Assembly (NCBI GenBank): GCA_023387815.1
Contig: JAEWHK010000078.1
Location: forward strand, 1-55,574
Source of the DNA: Pseudomonadota bacterium
GTDB lineage: Bacteria; Pseudomonadota; Gammaproteobacteria; Burkholderiales; Burkholderiaceae_B
Direction of reading: 5' to 3'
Length of the DNA stretch: 55,574 nucleotides
Below the pieces are notes generated by a model, which saw only the letters and a program-made list of their open reading frames with translations, did not search any database and was not told where the DNA came from. Numbering within the stretch: position 1 is the stretch's first letter; each line of letters begins with the position of its first letter. Shown here one piece after another: positions 1 to 7,246 of this stretch. Both the position numbers and the translations under genes were made by a program.

Positions 1-1
1 A

Positions 2-7
2 TATAAT
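2..7 (+). promoter_or_regulatory. -10 box of tRNA-Thr promoter
   Basis: A perfect TATAAT lies 9 bases before the first base of the tRNA, so the transcript would start at or just before the mature 5' end. The -35 box lies outside the window. Confidence 0.6.
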
Positions 8-16
8 CTTTCTTTC

Positions 17-92
17 GCCGGTTTAGCTCAGTTGGTAGAGCAGCTGATTTGTAATCAGAAGGTCGAGGGTTCAACTCCTTTAACCGGCACCA
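17..92 (+). tRNA. tRNA-Thr (anticodon TGT)
   Basis: This is a complete 76-base cloverleaf. The acceptor stem GCCGGTT/AACCGGC pairs perfectly. The D-arm contains AGCTCAGTTGGTAGAGC. The anticodon loop TTTGTAA carries TGT, which reads ACA (Thr). The T-arm GAGGG-TTCAACT-CCTTT closes with two G-U-type pairs. The 3' CCA is encoded. It is a single tRNA, followed at once by a terminator. Confidence 0.97.
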
Positions 93-102
93 GAATTACC
101 AG

Positions 103-150
103 AAACCCCGCGATTTTTCAGCCTTTGGCTCAGGAATCGCGGGGTTTTTG
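103..150. terminator. Rho-independent terminator after tRNA-Thr
   Basis: A 13-bp perfect stem (AAACCCCGCGATT with AATCGCGGGGTTT, arms 103-115 and 135-147) is followed by a T run. It starts 10 bases after the tRNA. The A-rich left flank means it could also stop transcription from the converging adenosyltransferase gene on the other strand. Confidence 0.88.
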
Positions 151-183
151 CCGTTTGAGGCTTAGTGCTCGTTCTGCACCGAC

Positions 184-735
184 CTACTGTTTGGCCGCCT
201 GCCAGAAAATATCACTTCGACCCTCTCGCTGGTTGAGCGTGCGCGCGATAATGAAAAGACAGTCCGACAGGCGGTTCAGATAATGTCTGGCTGCATCGCT
301 GACAGGAGCTGCTGTGTTCAGTGCCACGACGCTGCGCTCGGCACGGCGACACACACTGCGGCAGACATGAGCCTGCGCTGCACTGTGACAGCCGCCGGGC
401 AGAATGAACTCGCGCAGGGAGGGCAAAGAGGCCTGCATGGACTGCGCCGCCTCTTCCAGTGCCAGCACATGGGATTCGTTCAGCGTGACATAGCCGGGAA
501 CGCTGAGTTCTGCGCCCAGATCGAACAACCGATGCTGTACCTGCTGCAGCAGGCTGGCAATATCCTCAGGCAGGGTGCTGGCACTGACCAGCAGACCAAT
601 CTGGCTATTGAGCTCATCGACATCGCCAATGGCCTGAATGCGCAGGTCAGCTTTGGATATGCGGGTACCATCTCCGAGGGCGGTATTGCCGTCATCGCCG
701 GTTTTGGTAATGATTGAAGTCAGTCTGTCGGTCAT
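184..735 (-). CDS. pduO: PduO-type ATP:cob(I)alamin adenosyltransferase
   Basis: The enzyme transfers the adenosyl group of ATP to cob(I)alamin to make coenzyme B12. At 183 residues it has the normal length of the single-domain PduO/MMAB family. The N-terminal ATP motif TKTGDDGNTALGDGTR (about residues 11-26) and the later CRRAERSV segment are the family signatures. It stands alone: no propanediol-utilisation or mutase gene is in the window, so this is probably the general housekeeping or salvage enzyme. No cobalamin riboswitch was recognised upstream. It is transcribed divergently from the CusF-like gene. Confidence 0.9.
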   Translation of the reverse strand: MTDRLTSIITKTGDDGNTALGDGTRISKADLRIQAIGDVDELNSQIGLLVSASTLPEDIASLLQQVQHRLFDLGAELSVPGYVTLNESHVLALEEAAQSMQASLPSLREFILPGGCHSAAQAHVCRSVCRRAERSVVALNTAAPVSDAARHYLNRLSDCLFIIARTLNQREGRSDIFWQAAKQ

Positions 736-911
736 AGGGGGCCCGATTCGTCTTATGGAAATGGATTGCGAATGTCATTGTATCGCGCCCTGACGTCAGG
801 CTTGCCGCAGGCTGCATTGAAGTGCACCGTAACGAACATCGTACGCCTGATGGCCCCGGAGCGGGCTTTTATCCTAAAATAAAGGCTGATTTGACATATC
901 TGGAGATACGC

Positions 912-1208
912 ATGAAAAAGTCTATTGCAGCCGTGATGCTGGGCCTGACTGTTGCCGTGGCCGCTGGCGGTATTGCCCATGCCCAGGAAACAACCGGCAA
1001 GGGCAGCGGTGAGGTGCGGCGTATCCAGCCTGATCAGGGAAAGATCGCTATCAAGCAAGGTGCGATCAGTGACCTGAAGCTACCCGAAATGACGCTATCC
1101 TACAAAATCGATCCCAGCCTGCTCAAAGACATCAAGCCGGGTGATTCCGTGAGTTTTACGGCAGAACGGGTAGGAAAGGATTACGTGATCAAGGAAATCC
1201 GTAATTGA
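912..1208 (+). CDS. CusF-like periplasmic copper-binding-fold protein, degenerate metal site
   Basis: The product has 98 residues: a signal peptide (MKKSIAAVMLGLTVAVAAGG, cleavage near AHA-QE) and a small CusF/OB-fold domain. A good ribosome site (TGGAG) favours the ATG at 912 over the longer frame. CusF binds Cu(I)/Ag(I) through one His, two Met and a capping Trp. Here the core reads LKLPEMTLSYKI where E. coli CusF has NWPEMTMRF. One Met is kept, while the Trp and the second Met are Leu, and the His position is Gln. The fold assignment is good but copper binding by the classical site is doubtful. No copper pump or RND gene is adjacent. Confidence 0.78.
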   Translation: MKKSIAAVMLGLTVAVAAGGIAHAQETTGKGSGEVRRIQPDQGKIAIKQGAISDLKLPEMTLSYKIDPSLLKDIKPGDSVSFTAERVGKDYVIKEIRN

Positions 1209-1290
1209 CGACAGGCCGAGCCTGAACTTTACAGGCCTTACGGTCAGTTTAATATCCCGGCAGTCACTCCAGGACAGCCAAGACTGGCTT

Positions 1291-1800
1291 TCAAACAGCG
1301 CAAGGCTTCGCTATGTTGTGATACTGGCCTTTGAAATACAGCAAAGGTCGCAAGGATTCACCTTCTTGCTGGTTTAATGCCTTCACTTCACCAATGACGA
1401 TCACGTGATCGCCGGCTGCGTGCTCGGCATGAACTTCGCAATCCAGCCAGTGGAGGCTGCCGGCAAGAATCGGGCAGCCCAGTGGAGATGGCTGCCACTC
1501 TATGTCCCGCCACTTGTCCGCGCCGCGCCGGGCGAACTGATTGGAAATCGCGACTTGCTCGTCTGACAGGATATTGACTGCGAATCGACCTGTCTGGCGA
1601 ATCCTGGCGTAGCTGGCCGAACCTGCCATCACATTAAACGACACCAGTGGCGGGCTTAGGGACACGCTATGAAACGACTGGCAGGTGAAGCCAATGGGTT
1701 CGCCTTCGATGCGTGATGTGATCACCGTTATACCGGATGCGTAGTGCCCGAGAGCCTCACGAAAACGCGAAGGTTCAATCGCGGTAGTGGGAAGTAACAT
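1291..1800 (-). CDS. Flavin reductase family protein (DIM6/NTAB fold), in mesX-mesD cluster
   Basis: This is a single-domain flavin reductase of the HpaC/StyB type, with the FREALGHYASGITVIT start and the GFTCQSFHSVSLSPPLVSF FMN-binding core. Such enzymes use NAD(P)H to make free reduced FMN/FAD for partner oxygenases. It lies 3' of mesX and mesD on the same strand, with a 122-base gap after mesD, so co-transcription is plausible. Since MesD activity is known to need DUF1852 and oxygen, a reduced-flavin supplier here is suggestive, but that link is inference. ATG 1800 was chosen over a TTG at 1812; neither has a clear ribosome site. Confidence 0.85.
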   Translation of the reverse strand: MLLPTTAIEPSRFREALGHYASGITVITSRIEGEPIGFTCQSFHSVSLSPPLVSFNVMAGSASYARIRQTGRFAVNILSDEQVAISNQFARRGADKWRDIEWQPSPLGCPILAGSLHWLDCEVHAEHAAGDHVIVIGEVKALNQQEGESLRPLLYFKGQYHNIAKPCAV

Positions 1801-1934
1801 ATGGGGATTCAATGACTGGGTTCAGTTTGATTGCGCTAAGGAAAGATAAGCTGGCAATGCTGCCAGATTTCAATCCTTAGCCAGTTTCTGTTCGTCACGA
1901 GCAGCCCGCAACGATAATATCTGTCTTCTGAGAA

Positions 1935-2975
1935 TCAGTTGGAAATTTCTCTGCGGACGATTTCTGCGCCAGCGCTCAAAGCGGCCAGCTTGCCTCTTGC
2001 GACGCTGCGGGACAAAGGCGCCATGCCGCAGTTGGTGCAGGGATAGAGCTTATCTGCATCGACGAATTGAAGCGCTTTGCGGAGCGTATCAGCGACTTGC
2101 TCGAGCGTTTCGATTGTGTTTGTGGCAACATCAATCGCACCGACCATGACTTTTTTACCGCGAATCAGTTCGATCAGATCCATTGGAACGTGTGAATTCT
2201 GGCATTCGAGGGAAACAATGTCGATAGCGGACTTCTGCAGCTTGGGGAACGCTTCTTCGTATTGTCGCCACTCAGATCCCAGCGTTTTTTTCCAGTCCGT
2301 ATTTGCTTTAATACCATAGCCATAGCAAATGTGAACAGCGGTTTCGCACTTGAGTCCTTCGATGGCTTTTTCCAGCGTGGCGACGCCCCAATCATTCACT
2401 TCATCAAAGAACACATTGAATGCAGGTTCGTCAAACTGAATGATATCAACGCCCGCCGCCTCCAGCTCCCGGGCTTCCTGATTCAAAATCCTGGCAAACT
2501 CCCAGGCCAGTTTTTCGCGGCTTTTGTAGTGGGCATCATAAAGGGTATCAATCATTGTCATGGGGCCTGGCAATGCCCATTTGATGGGTTGATTGGTCTG
2601 TGCCCGCAGGAATTTGGCATCTTCAACAAACACGGGCTTGCGTCGGGCCACGGCACCCACGACTGATGGTACGCTCGCGTCATAACGGTCACGAATTTTA
2701 ACGGTCTTGCGGTTCTCGAAATCCACACCGTCCAGGTGCTCGATGAACGTTGTCACGAAATGCTGCCGTGTTTGTTCGCCATCGCTAACAATATCAATGC
2801 CGGCGTGCTGTTGTTCCTGCAGGGACAGACGCAAGGCATCCTGCTTGCCCTCAATTAATCCTTCTTCCTGCAATTTCCAGGGTGACCAGAGTTTTTCAGG
2901 TTCTGCGAGCCAGGAGGGCTTAGGCAGGCTGCCGGCAGTGGATGTAGGTAATAGTTTATTCACAATATTAGCCAT
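1935..2975 (-). CDS. mesD: Core methionine synthase MesD (MetE C-terminal domain only)
   Basis: This 346-residue protein corresponds to the catalytic C-terminal barrel of MetE, without the N-terminal folate-binding half. The zinc/homocysteine ligands are visible: HIC at 215-217, E257 and C316 (TNCGMAP), plus SDGE (64-67) and DEP (182-184). Its direct neighbour is DUF1852. That pairing defines the MesD family of aerobic bacteria, for which published genetics show no need for methyl-folate or cobalamin but a need for DUF1852 and oxygen. An AAGGA ribosome site precedes the ATG by about 10 bases. It follows mesX by 17 bases, so the two are one transcript. The methyl donor is not known to me. Confidence 0.88.
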   Translation of the reverse strand: MANIVNKLLPTSTAGSLPKPSWLAEPEKLWSPWKLQEEGLIEGKQDALRLSLQEQQHAGIDIVSDGEQTRQHFVTTFIEHLDGVDFENRKTVKIRDRYDASVPSVVGAVARRKPVFVEDAKFLRAQTNQPIKWALPGPMTMIDTLYDAHYKSREKLAWEFARILNQEARELEAAGVDIIQFDEPAFNVFFDEVNDWGVATLEKAIEGLKCETAVHICYGYGIKANTDWKKTLGSEWRQYEEAFPKLQKSAIDIVSLECQNSHVPMDLIELIRGKKVMVGAIDVATNTIETLEQVADTLRKALQFVDADKLYPCTNCGMAPLSRSVARGKLAALSAGAEIVRREISN

Positions 2976-2990
2976 GTCGTTTTGGAGTCC

Positions 2991-3974
2991 TTAAAGGCTG
3001 TAGTTAGCGGACCATTGATCAAGAATCGCCCGGTATGGTTTTATAAAATGCTCTTCGGCATACTTCCCTTGCTCGATAGCCAGCCGGCTACGCTCCTCCC
3101 GATCATAAACAATACGGGTCAGGGAATAATCCTGGTGCTTCAAACTTGGCTGATAGGATTTTCCTGCTACCGAATTGGCGTTATAAATCTCGGGTCGATA
3201 AATTTTCTGGAACGTGTCCATCGTGCTGATGGTGCTGATCAGCTCAAGATTGGTGTAATCACACAGCAAATCGCCGGAGAAATAAAAAGCCAGCGGTGCA
3301 GCGCTATTTGCAGGCATGAAGTAGCGAACCTTCATTCCCATTTTTTTGAAATACTCGTCAGTCAATGAATATTCATCCTGGTGGTACTCAATGCCCAGCA
3401 CGGGATGCTGATTCTCGGTTCGATGATAGGTCTTGCTGCTGGAAACACTCAGGCAGATAACGGGAGGCTTGCTGAAGTTCTCTTTGTATGTATTCGAATT
3501 GACGAAACATTTAAACAACTTGCCATGCAGGTCCCCAAAATTGTCTGGCGTGCTGAACCCAGGCTGATTCTTGCTGTGTTCCGGCAGCACAACGCTGAAA
3601 TCGTAATCGCGCACGTAAGAGGAAAAATTGTTTCCTACAATACCTTCAATACGTTCGTTGGTTTTGCGATCAAGAACGCTGGTCTTCAATATTTCAATCA
3701 CAGGAAGAGCGCTGTCACCGATCTGGTCTTCAAAGTGCATTTCAACCGAAATAATTTCAAGATTGACGGTATAGCGATCGCCTTTGGGATTGTCCCAATG
3801 CGCCAGAGCATTGAAACGGTTATCTATCATCTTAAGGGTGTTGCGCAGGTTCTCCTGACGATTTTCTCCCCTTGCAAGATTGGCGAAATTGGTGGTGATT
3901 CGTGTATTGCCCGAAGGACAATAGTCCTCATTGAAACAAGTGCTGTTGATGGCAAATGTAAACTTTTTACTCAT
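2991..3974 (-). CDS. mesX: DUF1852 protein, MesD partner (MesX)
   Basis: A 327-residue cytoplasmic protein (no signal peptide or membrane segment) of the DUF1852 family, recognised from its N-terminus (KFTFAINSTCFNEDYCPS) and the HHQDEYSLTDEYFKKMG-like region. In the characterised systems DUF1852 is essential for the core methionine synthase MesD to work in vivo; its chemistry is unknown. It is first in the cluster, so the promoter must lie in 3975-4110. The coding sequence is noticeably more AT-rich than the housekeeping genes on either side. Confidence 0.87.
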   Translation of the reverse strand: MSKKFTFAINSTCFNEDYCPSGNTRITTNFANLARGENRQENLRNTLKMIDNRFNALAHWDNPKGDRYTVNLEIISVEMHFEDQIGDSALPVIEILKTSVLDRKTNERIEGIVGNNFSSYVRDYDFSVVLPEHSKNQPGFSTPDNFGDLHGKLFKCFVNSNTYKENFSKPPVICLSVSSSKTYHRTENQHPVLGIEYHQDEYSLTDEYFKKMGMKVRYFMPANSAAPLAFYFSGDLLCDYTNLELISTISTMDTFQKIYRPEIYNANSVAGKSYQPSLKHQDYSLTRIVYDREERSRLAIEQGKYAEEHFIKPYRAILDQWSANYSL

Positions 3975-4081
3975 TGTGATCTGCTGCCCTGATTCCTAAA
4001 ATAAAACTCGCATCTATTGATTCGACGCTACTCAAATTTTTTGTTCTGATTTCAGTAGCTATGACATTTGTGATGCTAGGG

Positions 4082-4098
4082 GCGCAGTTTAACTGCGC
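4082..4098. promoter_or_regulatory. Perfect dyad upstream of mesX
   Basis: GCGCAGTTTAACTGCGC is an 8-bp inverted repeat around one central base. It lies 108 bases upstream of mesX and 15 bases before the fur-like fragment. It could be an operator or a hairpin; no T run follows. Its role is unknown. Confidence 0.35.
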
Positions 4099-4112
4099 TA
4101 ATCACAGTTAAC

Positions 4113-4286
4113 ATGAATATATTTCATAGACTCGTTGGTTTAATTCATAGAGTGGTGAACCCGCCTCTTAACAACGTTTATCGTCATCTTCTAGACAAGG
4201 GCATTGATGTAGGGCTAGCCACGGTCTATAAAGTACTCACTAAATTGCATCAAGCAGGTTTGCTCAGGCAGTGTCAATACATATAA
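4113..4286 (+). pseudogene. Decayed fur fragment (DNA-binding helix region only)
   Basis: A 57-codon frame encodes, from about residue 20, NVYRHLLDKGIDVGLATVYK followed by VLTKLHQAGLLRQ. This matches the winged-helix recognition region of Fur, where the family reads roughly Y-LLD-G--IGLATVYRVL--F--AGL. Nothing upstream encodes the Fur N-terminus, and the frame stops right after the helix, so the whole metal-binding half is gone. It is best read as the remnant of a fur-family gene, perhaps left by a rearrangement in this accessory stretch. A short functional peptide is possible but unsupported. Confidence 0.7.
4114..4126. promoter_or_regulatory. Possible MetR-type site upstream of mesX
   Basis: TGAATATATTTCA fits the MetR consensus TGAA-N5-TTCA exactly and extends to ATGAA/TTCAT arms. 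It is 140 bases from the mesX start, which would suit an activator of the methionine genes. The motif is short, lies in AT-rich DNA and overlaps the fur remnant, so chance is a real alternative. Confidence 0.3.
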
Positions 4287-4399
4287 GCTAAACCGTGCAG
4301 GCTGTAGCGGTGGTACATTTAAATCTCTGCAATTCAACCAACTATCTTCTGCAAATAGCCAATAAATCAAATTCGTATTCAGTGAGGAGAAAAAATTCA

Positions 4400-5635
4400 A
4401 TGCGCGCTATCCAACATTTATCGATTATTATTTTCATTGTCGCTACTGTCGTTCTGTCTACCGACACTTATGCTAATAACTCTGCCGAACGTCCAAGAGC
4501 TCGTGACATTGGAGTTATTAGCGGGGTACTTTCTCCAGGGAAGTTAAATGCGATTACCGATGTGAATGGTGTACTGGTTGGTCAGACTACCTTGATCAAG
4601 GGAGATAATATTCGAACGGGGGTAACTGCGATATTGCCTCATTCCGGGAATCTATTTAGAGAAAAAGTCCCTGCTGCAGCATATGTCGGCAACGGATTCG
4701 GAAAGCTTATAGGCACTACACAGATTGGTGAGCTTGGCGAAATTGAAACCCCTATATTGTTGACTAGCACCCTCAATGTTCCCAAAGTGGCCGATGCCCT
4801 TATTGACTGGATGCTGGATCTACCTGGCAATGAGGCAGTTCGATCTGTCAATCCGATAGTTGGAGAGACTAATGATGGAAAGCTGAATGACATTCGAGGA
4901 CGTCATATAGGCAAGGAAGAAGTCTTTGCGGCGATTAAGTCTGCAAAAAGCGGACCAGTAGAAGAAGGCGTGGTGGGTGCCGGCACAGGCACCATTGCTT
5001 TCGGTTTCAAGGGCGGTATCGGGACATCCTCCCGGGTAGTGCCGGAAAGCGCTGGCGGATATACGGTTGGTGTTCTCGTGCAAAGCAATTATGGTGGTGT
5101 TCTTACCATGAATGGAGCGCCGGTTGGCAAAGAGCTTGGGAAGTATTATTTGAAAGAGGCGCTAGGGAAAGAACAAGCTGACAACAGACCAGCAGGGGGC
5201 AATAATCTGGCGCGCATGAAAAAAATCTCGCTGGACGATGTCAGTGATCGTGCAGACGGATCAATTATGATAATCGTCGCCACTGATGCCCCATTAGACT
5301 CACGGAATCTGGAGCGTATAGCCAAGCGGGCTATTCTGGGGCTGGCCCGAACAGGCTCCCCTGCAACTAATGGAAGTGGTGATTACGTGATTGCTTTCAG
5401 TACAGCCAGAGAAAATCGAATCAAGGCGACCGAAGGTATTCGTACTCCTCAATTATTGGGTAACGATTCCATGTCGCCATTATTTCTGGCAACGGTAGAG
5501 GCAACGGAAGAAGCGATCTACAACTCGCTGCTGAAAGCAACCTCGGTGACTGGCGTGGACAATAATAAAGCGGAGGCTTTGCCCATAGACAAGACTGTTG
5601 AAATTTTGAAAAAATATGGTGCGGCAAAACAATAA
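4400..5635 (+). CDS. P1 family (S58, DmpA-like) secreted aminopeptidase/esterase
   Basis: The product has 411 residues, with an N-terminal signal peptide (hydrophobic HLSIIIFIVATVVL, cleavage near TYA-NN). The rest is a full-length P1/S58 Ntn-hydrolase. The KGGIGTSSR motif (residues 204-212) holds the site where this family cuts itself into alpha and beta chains and exposes the nucleophile. Relatives such as DmpA remove N-terminal residues and hydrolyse D-Ala amides and esters. Start ATG 4400 follows a GAGGAGA ribosome site; the longer upstream frame adds only non-signal sequence. Codon use is AT-richer than the core genes, and it sits between a fur remnant and a type VI effector pair, so transfer is likely. 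Confidence 0.88.
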   Translation: MRAIQHLSIIIFIVATVVLSTDTYANNSAERPRARDIGVISGVLSPGKLNAITDVNGVLVGQTTLIKGDNIRTGVTAILPHSGNLFREKVPAAAYVGNGFGKLIGTTQIGELGEIETPILLTSTLNVPKVADALIDWMLDLPGNEAVRSVNPIVGETNDGKLNDIRGRHIGKEEVFAAIKSAKSGPVEEGVVGAGTGTIAFGFKGGIGTSSRVVPESAGGYTVGVLVQSNYGGVLTMNGAPVGKELGKYYLKEALGKEQADNRPAGGNNLARMKKISLDDVSDRADGSIMIIVATDAPLDSRNLERIAKRAILGLARTGSPATNGSGDYVIAFSTARENRIKATEGIRTPQLLGNDSMSPLFLATVEATEEAIYNSLLKATSVTGVDNNKAEALPIDKTVEILKKYGAAKQ

Positions 5636-5879
5636 TTTGCGTTGCTAAGCACAGTCACGGTATTGTTATGCATCATTGGTTGCCCGAAAAGGTGTGCAGA
5701 TCAAAGAAATCACTCCAATCCGTATCAACGCATTCCTGTAACGTTTGATAACCATAAAGCTGCGTCAGGAAAATTTTGTTGGCTAAAATCTTTGAGAATT
5801 CAATTAGCTGCTGTACCGAATTGCTCTCTCGCTTCACGCGGATGGGACAGAATCCTTTCGCGCACCTAAGGAAATCAGA

Positions 5880-6380
5880 ATGGCAAGACCATCGTTTAAT
5901 ACTGCCTGGGCGGCATCAATGCGTATTTATGACGCGACTGATTCTGCCAAGAAAGTCGCCGACACCATTGGTGGTAACGTGGCTTTGAATGTCAAAAATC
6001 CAAATCCAAAAGAGCGCTGGGACAATACCTGCGCTGTCCGCATGAGTTATATCCTCAATCAGTCAGGATTTCCCGTCCCGCGGATTGCAGGTCAAACTGT
6101 TACTGGTGGTGACAACAGGCAGTATTTTTATCGCGTACGTGATCTGATTGCCTATTTGCGCACACAGTGGGGTGCGCCTGAAGTGGTCAGTTATCCGCCT
6201 GCCGGTGGCGGCGCACTGGCGGACAAGAAGGGGATCATCCTGTTTGAGGTAGAAGGGTGGAACGATGCGGCGGGACACGCCACGATCTGGAACGGCAGCG
6301 GGTGTTATGACCATTGCTATTTCAACGAGCCTGATGCCAATTACCGCACGCCGAGAGCCAATTTCTGGAGTCTGCCGTGA
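5880..6380 (+). CDS. tae4: Type VI secretion amidase effector Tae4
   Basis: A 166-residue NlpC/P60-like peptidoglycan amidase of the Tae4 family. The product has the family start (RPSFNTAW), the catalytic Cys in NTCAVRMSYILN (C51), the catalytic His in GHATIWNGS (H133) and the CYDHC motif (142-146) that gives the acidic residue D144 and a likely disulfide pair. Tae4 cleaves the D-Glu to mDAP bond in the peptide stems of target cells. There is no signal peptide, as expected for a type VI cargo. An AAGGA ribosome site lies 8 bases upstream. The stop codon overlaps the start of tai4. No other type VI gene is in the window. Confidence 0.9.
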   Translation: MARPSFNTAWAASMRIYDATDSAKKVADTIGGNVALNVKNPNPKERWDNTCAVRMSYILNQSGFPVPRIAGQTVTGGDNRQYFYRVRDLIAYLRTQWGAPEVVSYPPAGGGALADKKGIILFEVEGWNDAAGHATIWNGSGCYDHCYFNEPDANYRTPRANFWSLP

Positions 6381-6817
6381 GGTTTCGTTTTCTAAGTGTA
6401 TTTGCGGCGCTTGCGTTTTGCAGTGCCACTGCATGGAGTGCGCAGGCAACGCAAGGTGGCCCTGAAGCGGGCGCTCGTACCTATGCGCAGAACTACAAGG
6501 ATATGGTGTTAGCGAGTTGTCTGGCCGACGCCTATCAGAACGACAAGGCGGGCAACGACATCGGCAGCAGTTATAGTGCCTTGCGTGACTGGACGTATTT
6601 CGATATGGATCAGAGCACTGCGCCACGTGCAGACCTGATAAAAAAATATCTGGATCGTGATTACAGTAATCCGTTGGCGGAAGCAGAGGCGAAGGGGATC
6701 AAGTTTGATTTTCTCAAATGCCTGGACCTTTACCATAGCGATGAACTGGACGCGCAGGTAAAAAAATATGTGATCGATCCTGAAGAAACTTATCGGTCTA
6801 AGAATCAGAAGAAATAA
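6377..6817 (+). CDS. tai4: Tae4 immunity protein Tai4
   Basis: A 146-residue periplasmic protein whose signal peptide ends near AWSAQA. Gene position and size match Tai4, which plugs the Tae4 active site in the periplasm of the producer. Helical, charged sequence with Cys in ASCLADAY and LKCLDLYH fits the family. It starts with GTG, and that codon overlaps the tae4 stop (GTGA), so translation of effector and immunity protein is coupled. The lysine-rich C-terminus is unremarkable. Confidence 0.87.
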   Translation: MRFRFLSVFAALAFCSATAWSAQATQGGPEAGARTYAQNYKDMVLASCLADAYQNDKAGNDIGSSYSALRDWTYFDMDQSTAPRADLIKKYLDRDYSNPLAEAEAKGIKFDFLKCLDLYHSDELDAQVKKYVIDPEETYRSKNQKK

Positions 6818-7233
6818 TGGCGTGACTGCGGTTCAGCTTTTATCACAACTGAAATGAATTCAGTCATACGCTGTTGCGGCCGGTCAGTGTATTTGACTGA
6901 GGTTTAAGATCGATCCGGCTGTCTTGTTCAGTTCAGTAAAGGCATATTTCGACCGAAATCGAACGGATTCAGTATCAGCACAGATCCATCGCATTGAGCA
7001 AATTGAGCGCCGTGCGATGAATGGCTGTATTTGAAAAAAGAAAAGAGGTGCGAACAGTCATGTTCCGCACCTCTTATTGCGTCCGCCTTCGTCTGCGTAC
7101 AACTGCACGCCGAAAGACAGACGATTGCACGGTGTCGCTACTTACGGTAAGTGTTGGCACGCGCTTCTTACAACACGTACTTCTTCCAGTGCATACCGCT
7201 TACAGCGCGTACCGTCTTTACCGCATGTACTTC
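6818..7233. other. Gene-free interval between tai4 and hslU
   Basis: These 416 bases separate two converging genes. The right half holds the hslU terminator and a 16-bp tandem array, both listed separately. The left part (6818-7030) shows no RNA gene, promoter or coding frame I can support. Confidence 0.5.
7034..7075 (-). terminator. Rho-independent terminator of hslVU
   Basis: Read on the minus strand, a 10-bp stem (AAGAGGTGCG with CGCACCTCTT, plus-strand arms 7043-7052 and 7066-7075) is followed by TTTTCTTTTTT. It lies about 160 bases past the hslU stop, beyond the tandem array. Confidence 0.85.
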
Positions 7234-7246
7234 TTACAGCACGTAC
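7165..7246. repeat. Degenerate 16-bp tandem array covering the hslU stop codon
   Basis: Five units follow each other: 7165-7180, 7181-7196, 7197-7212, 7213-7230 (18 bases) and 7231-7246. On the minus strand the consensus is about GTACGTGCTGTAAGAA. The last unit is the real end of hslU (codons TAC GTG CTG TAA); the other four are imperfect downstream copies of it. Confidence 0.75.

Noticed and set aside
736..911. Cobalamin riboswitch upstream of the adenosyltransferase or the CusF-like gene
   Set aside because: No B12-box-like sequence was found, and the adenosyltransferase leader is short.
5651..5742. Short frame ending in QIKEITPIRINAFL before tae4
   Set aside because: It looks like a protein remnant but has no start, and I could not assign a family, so it is mentioned only as part of the island.
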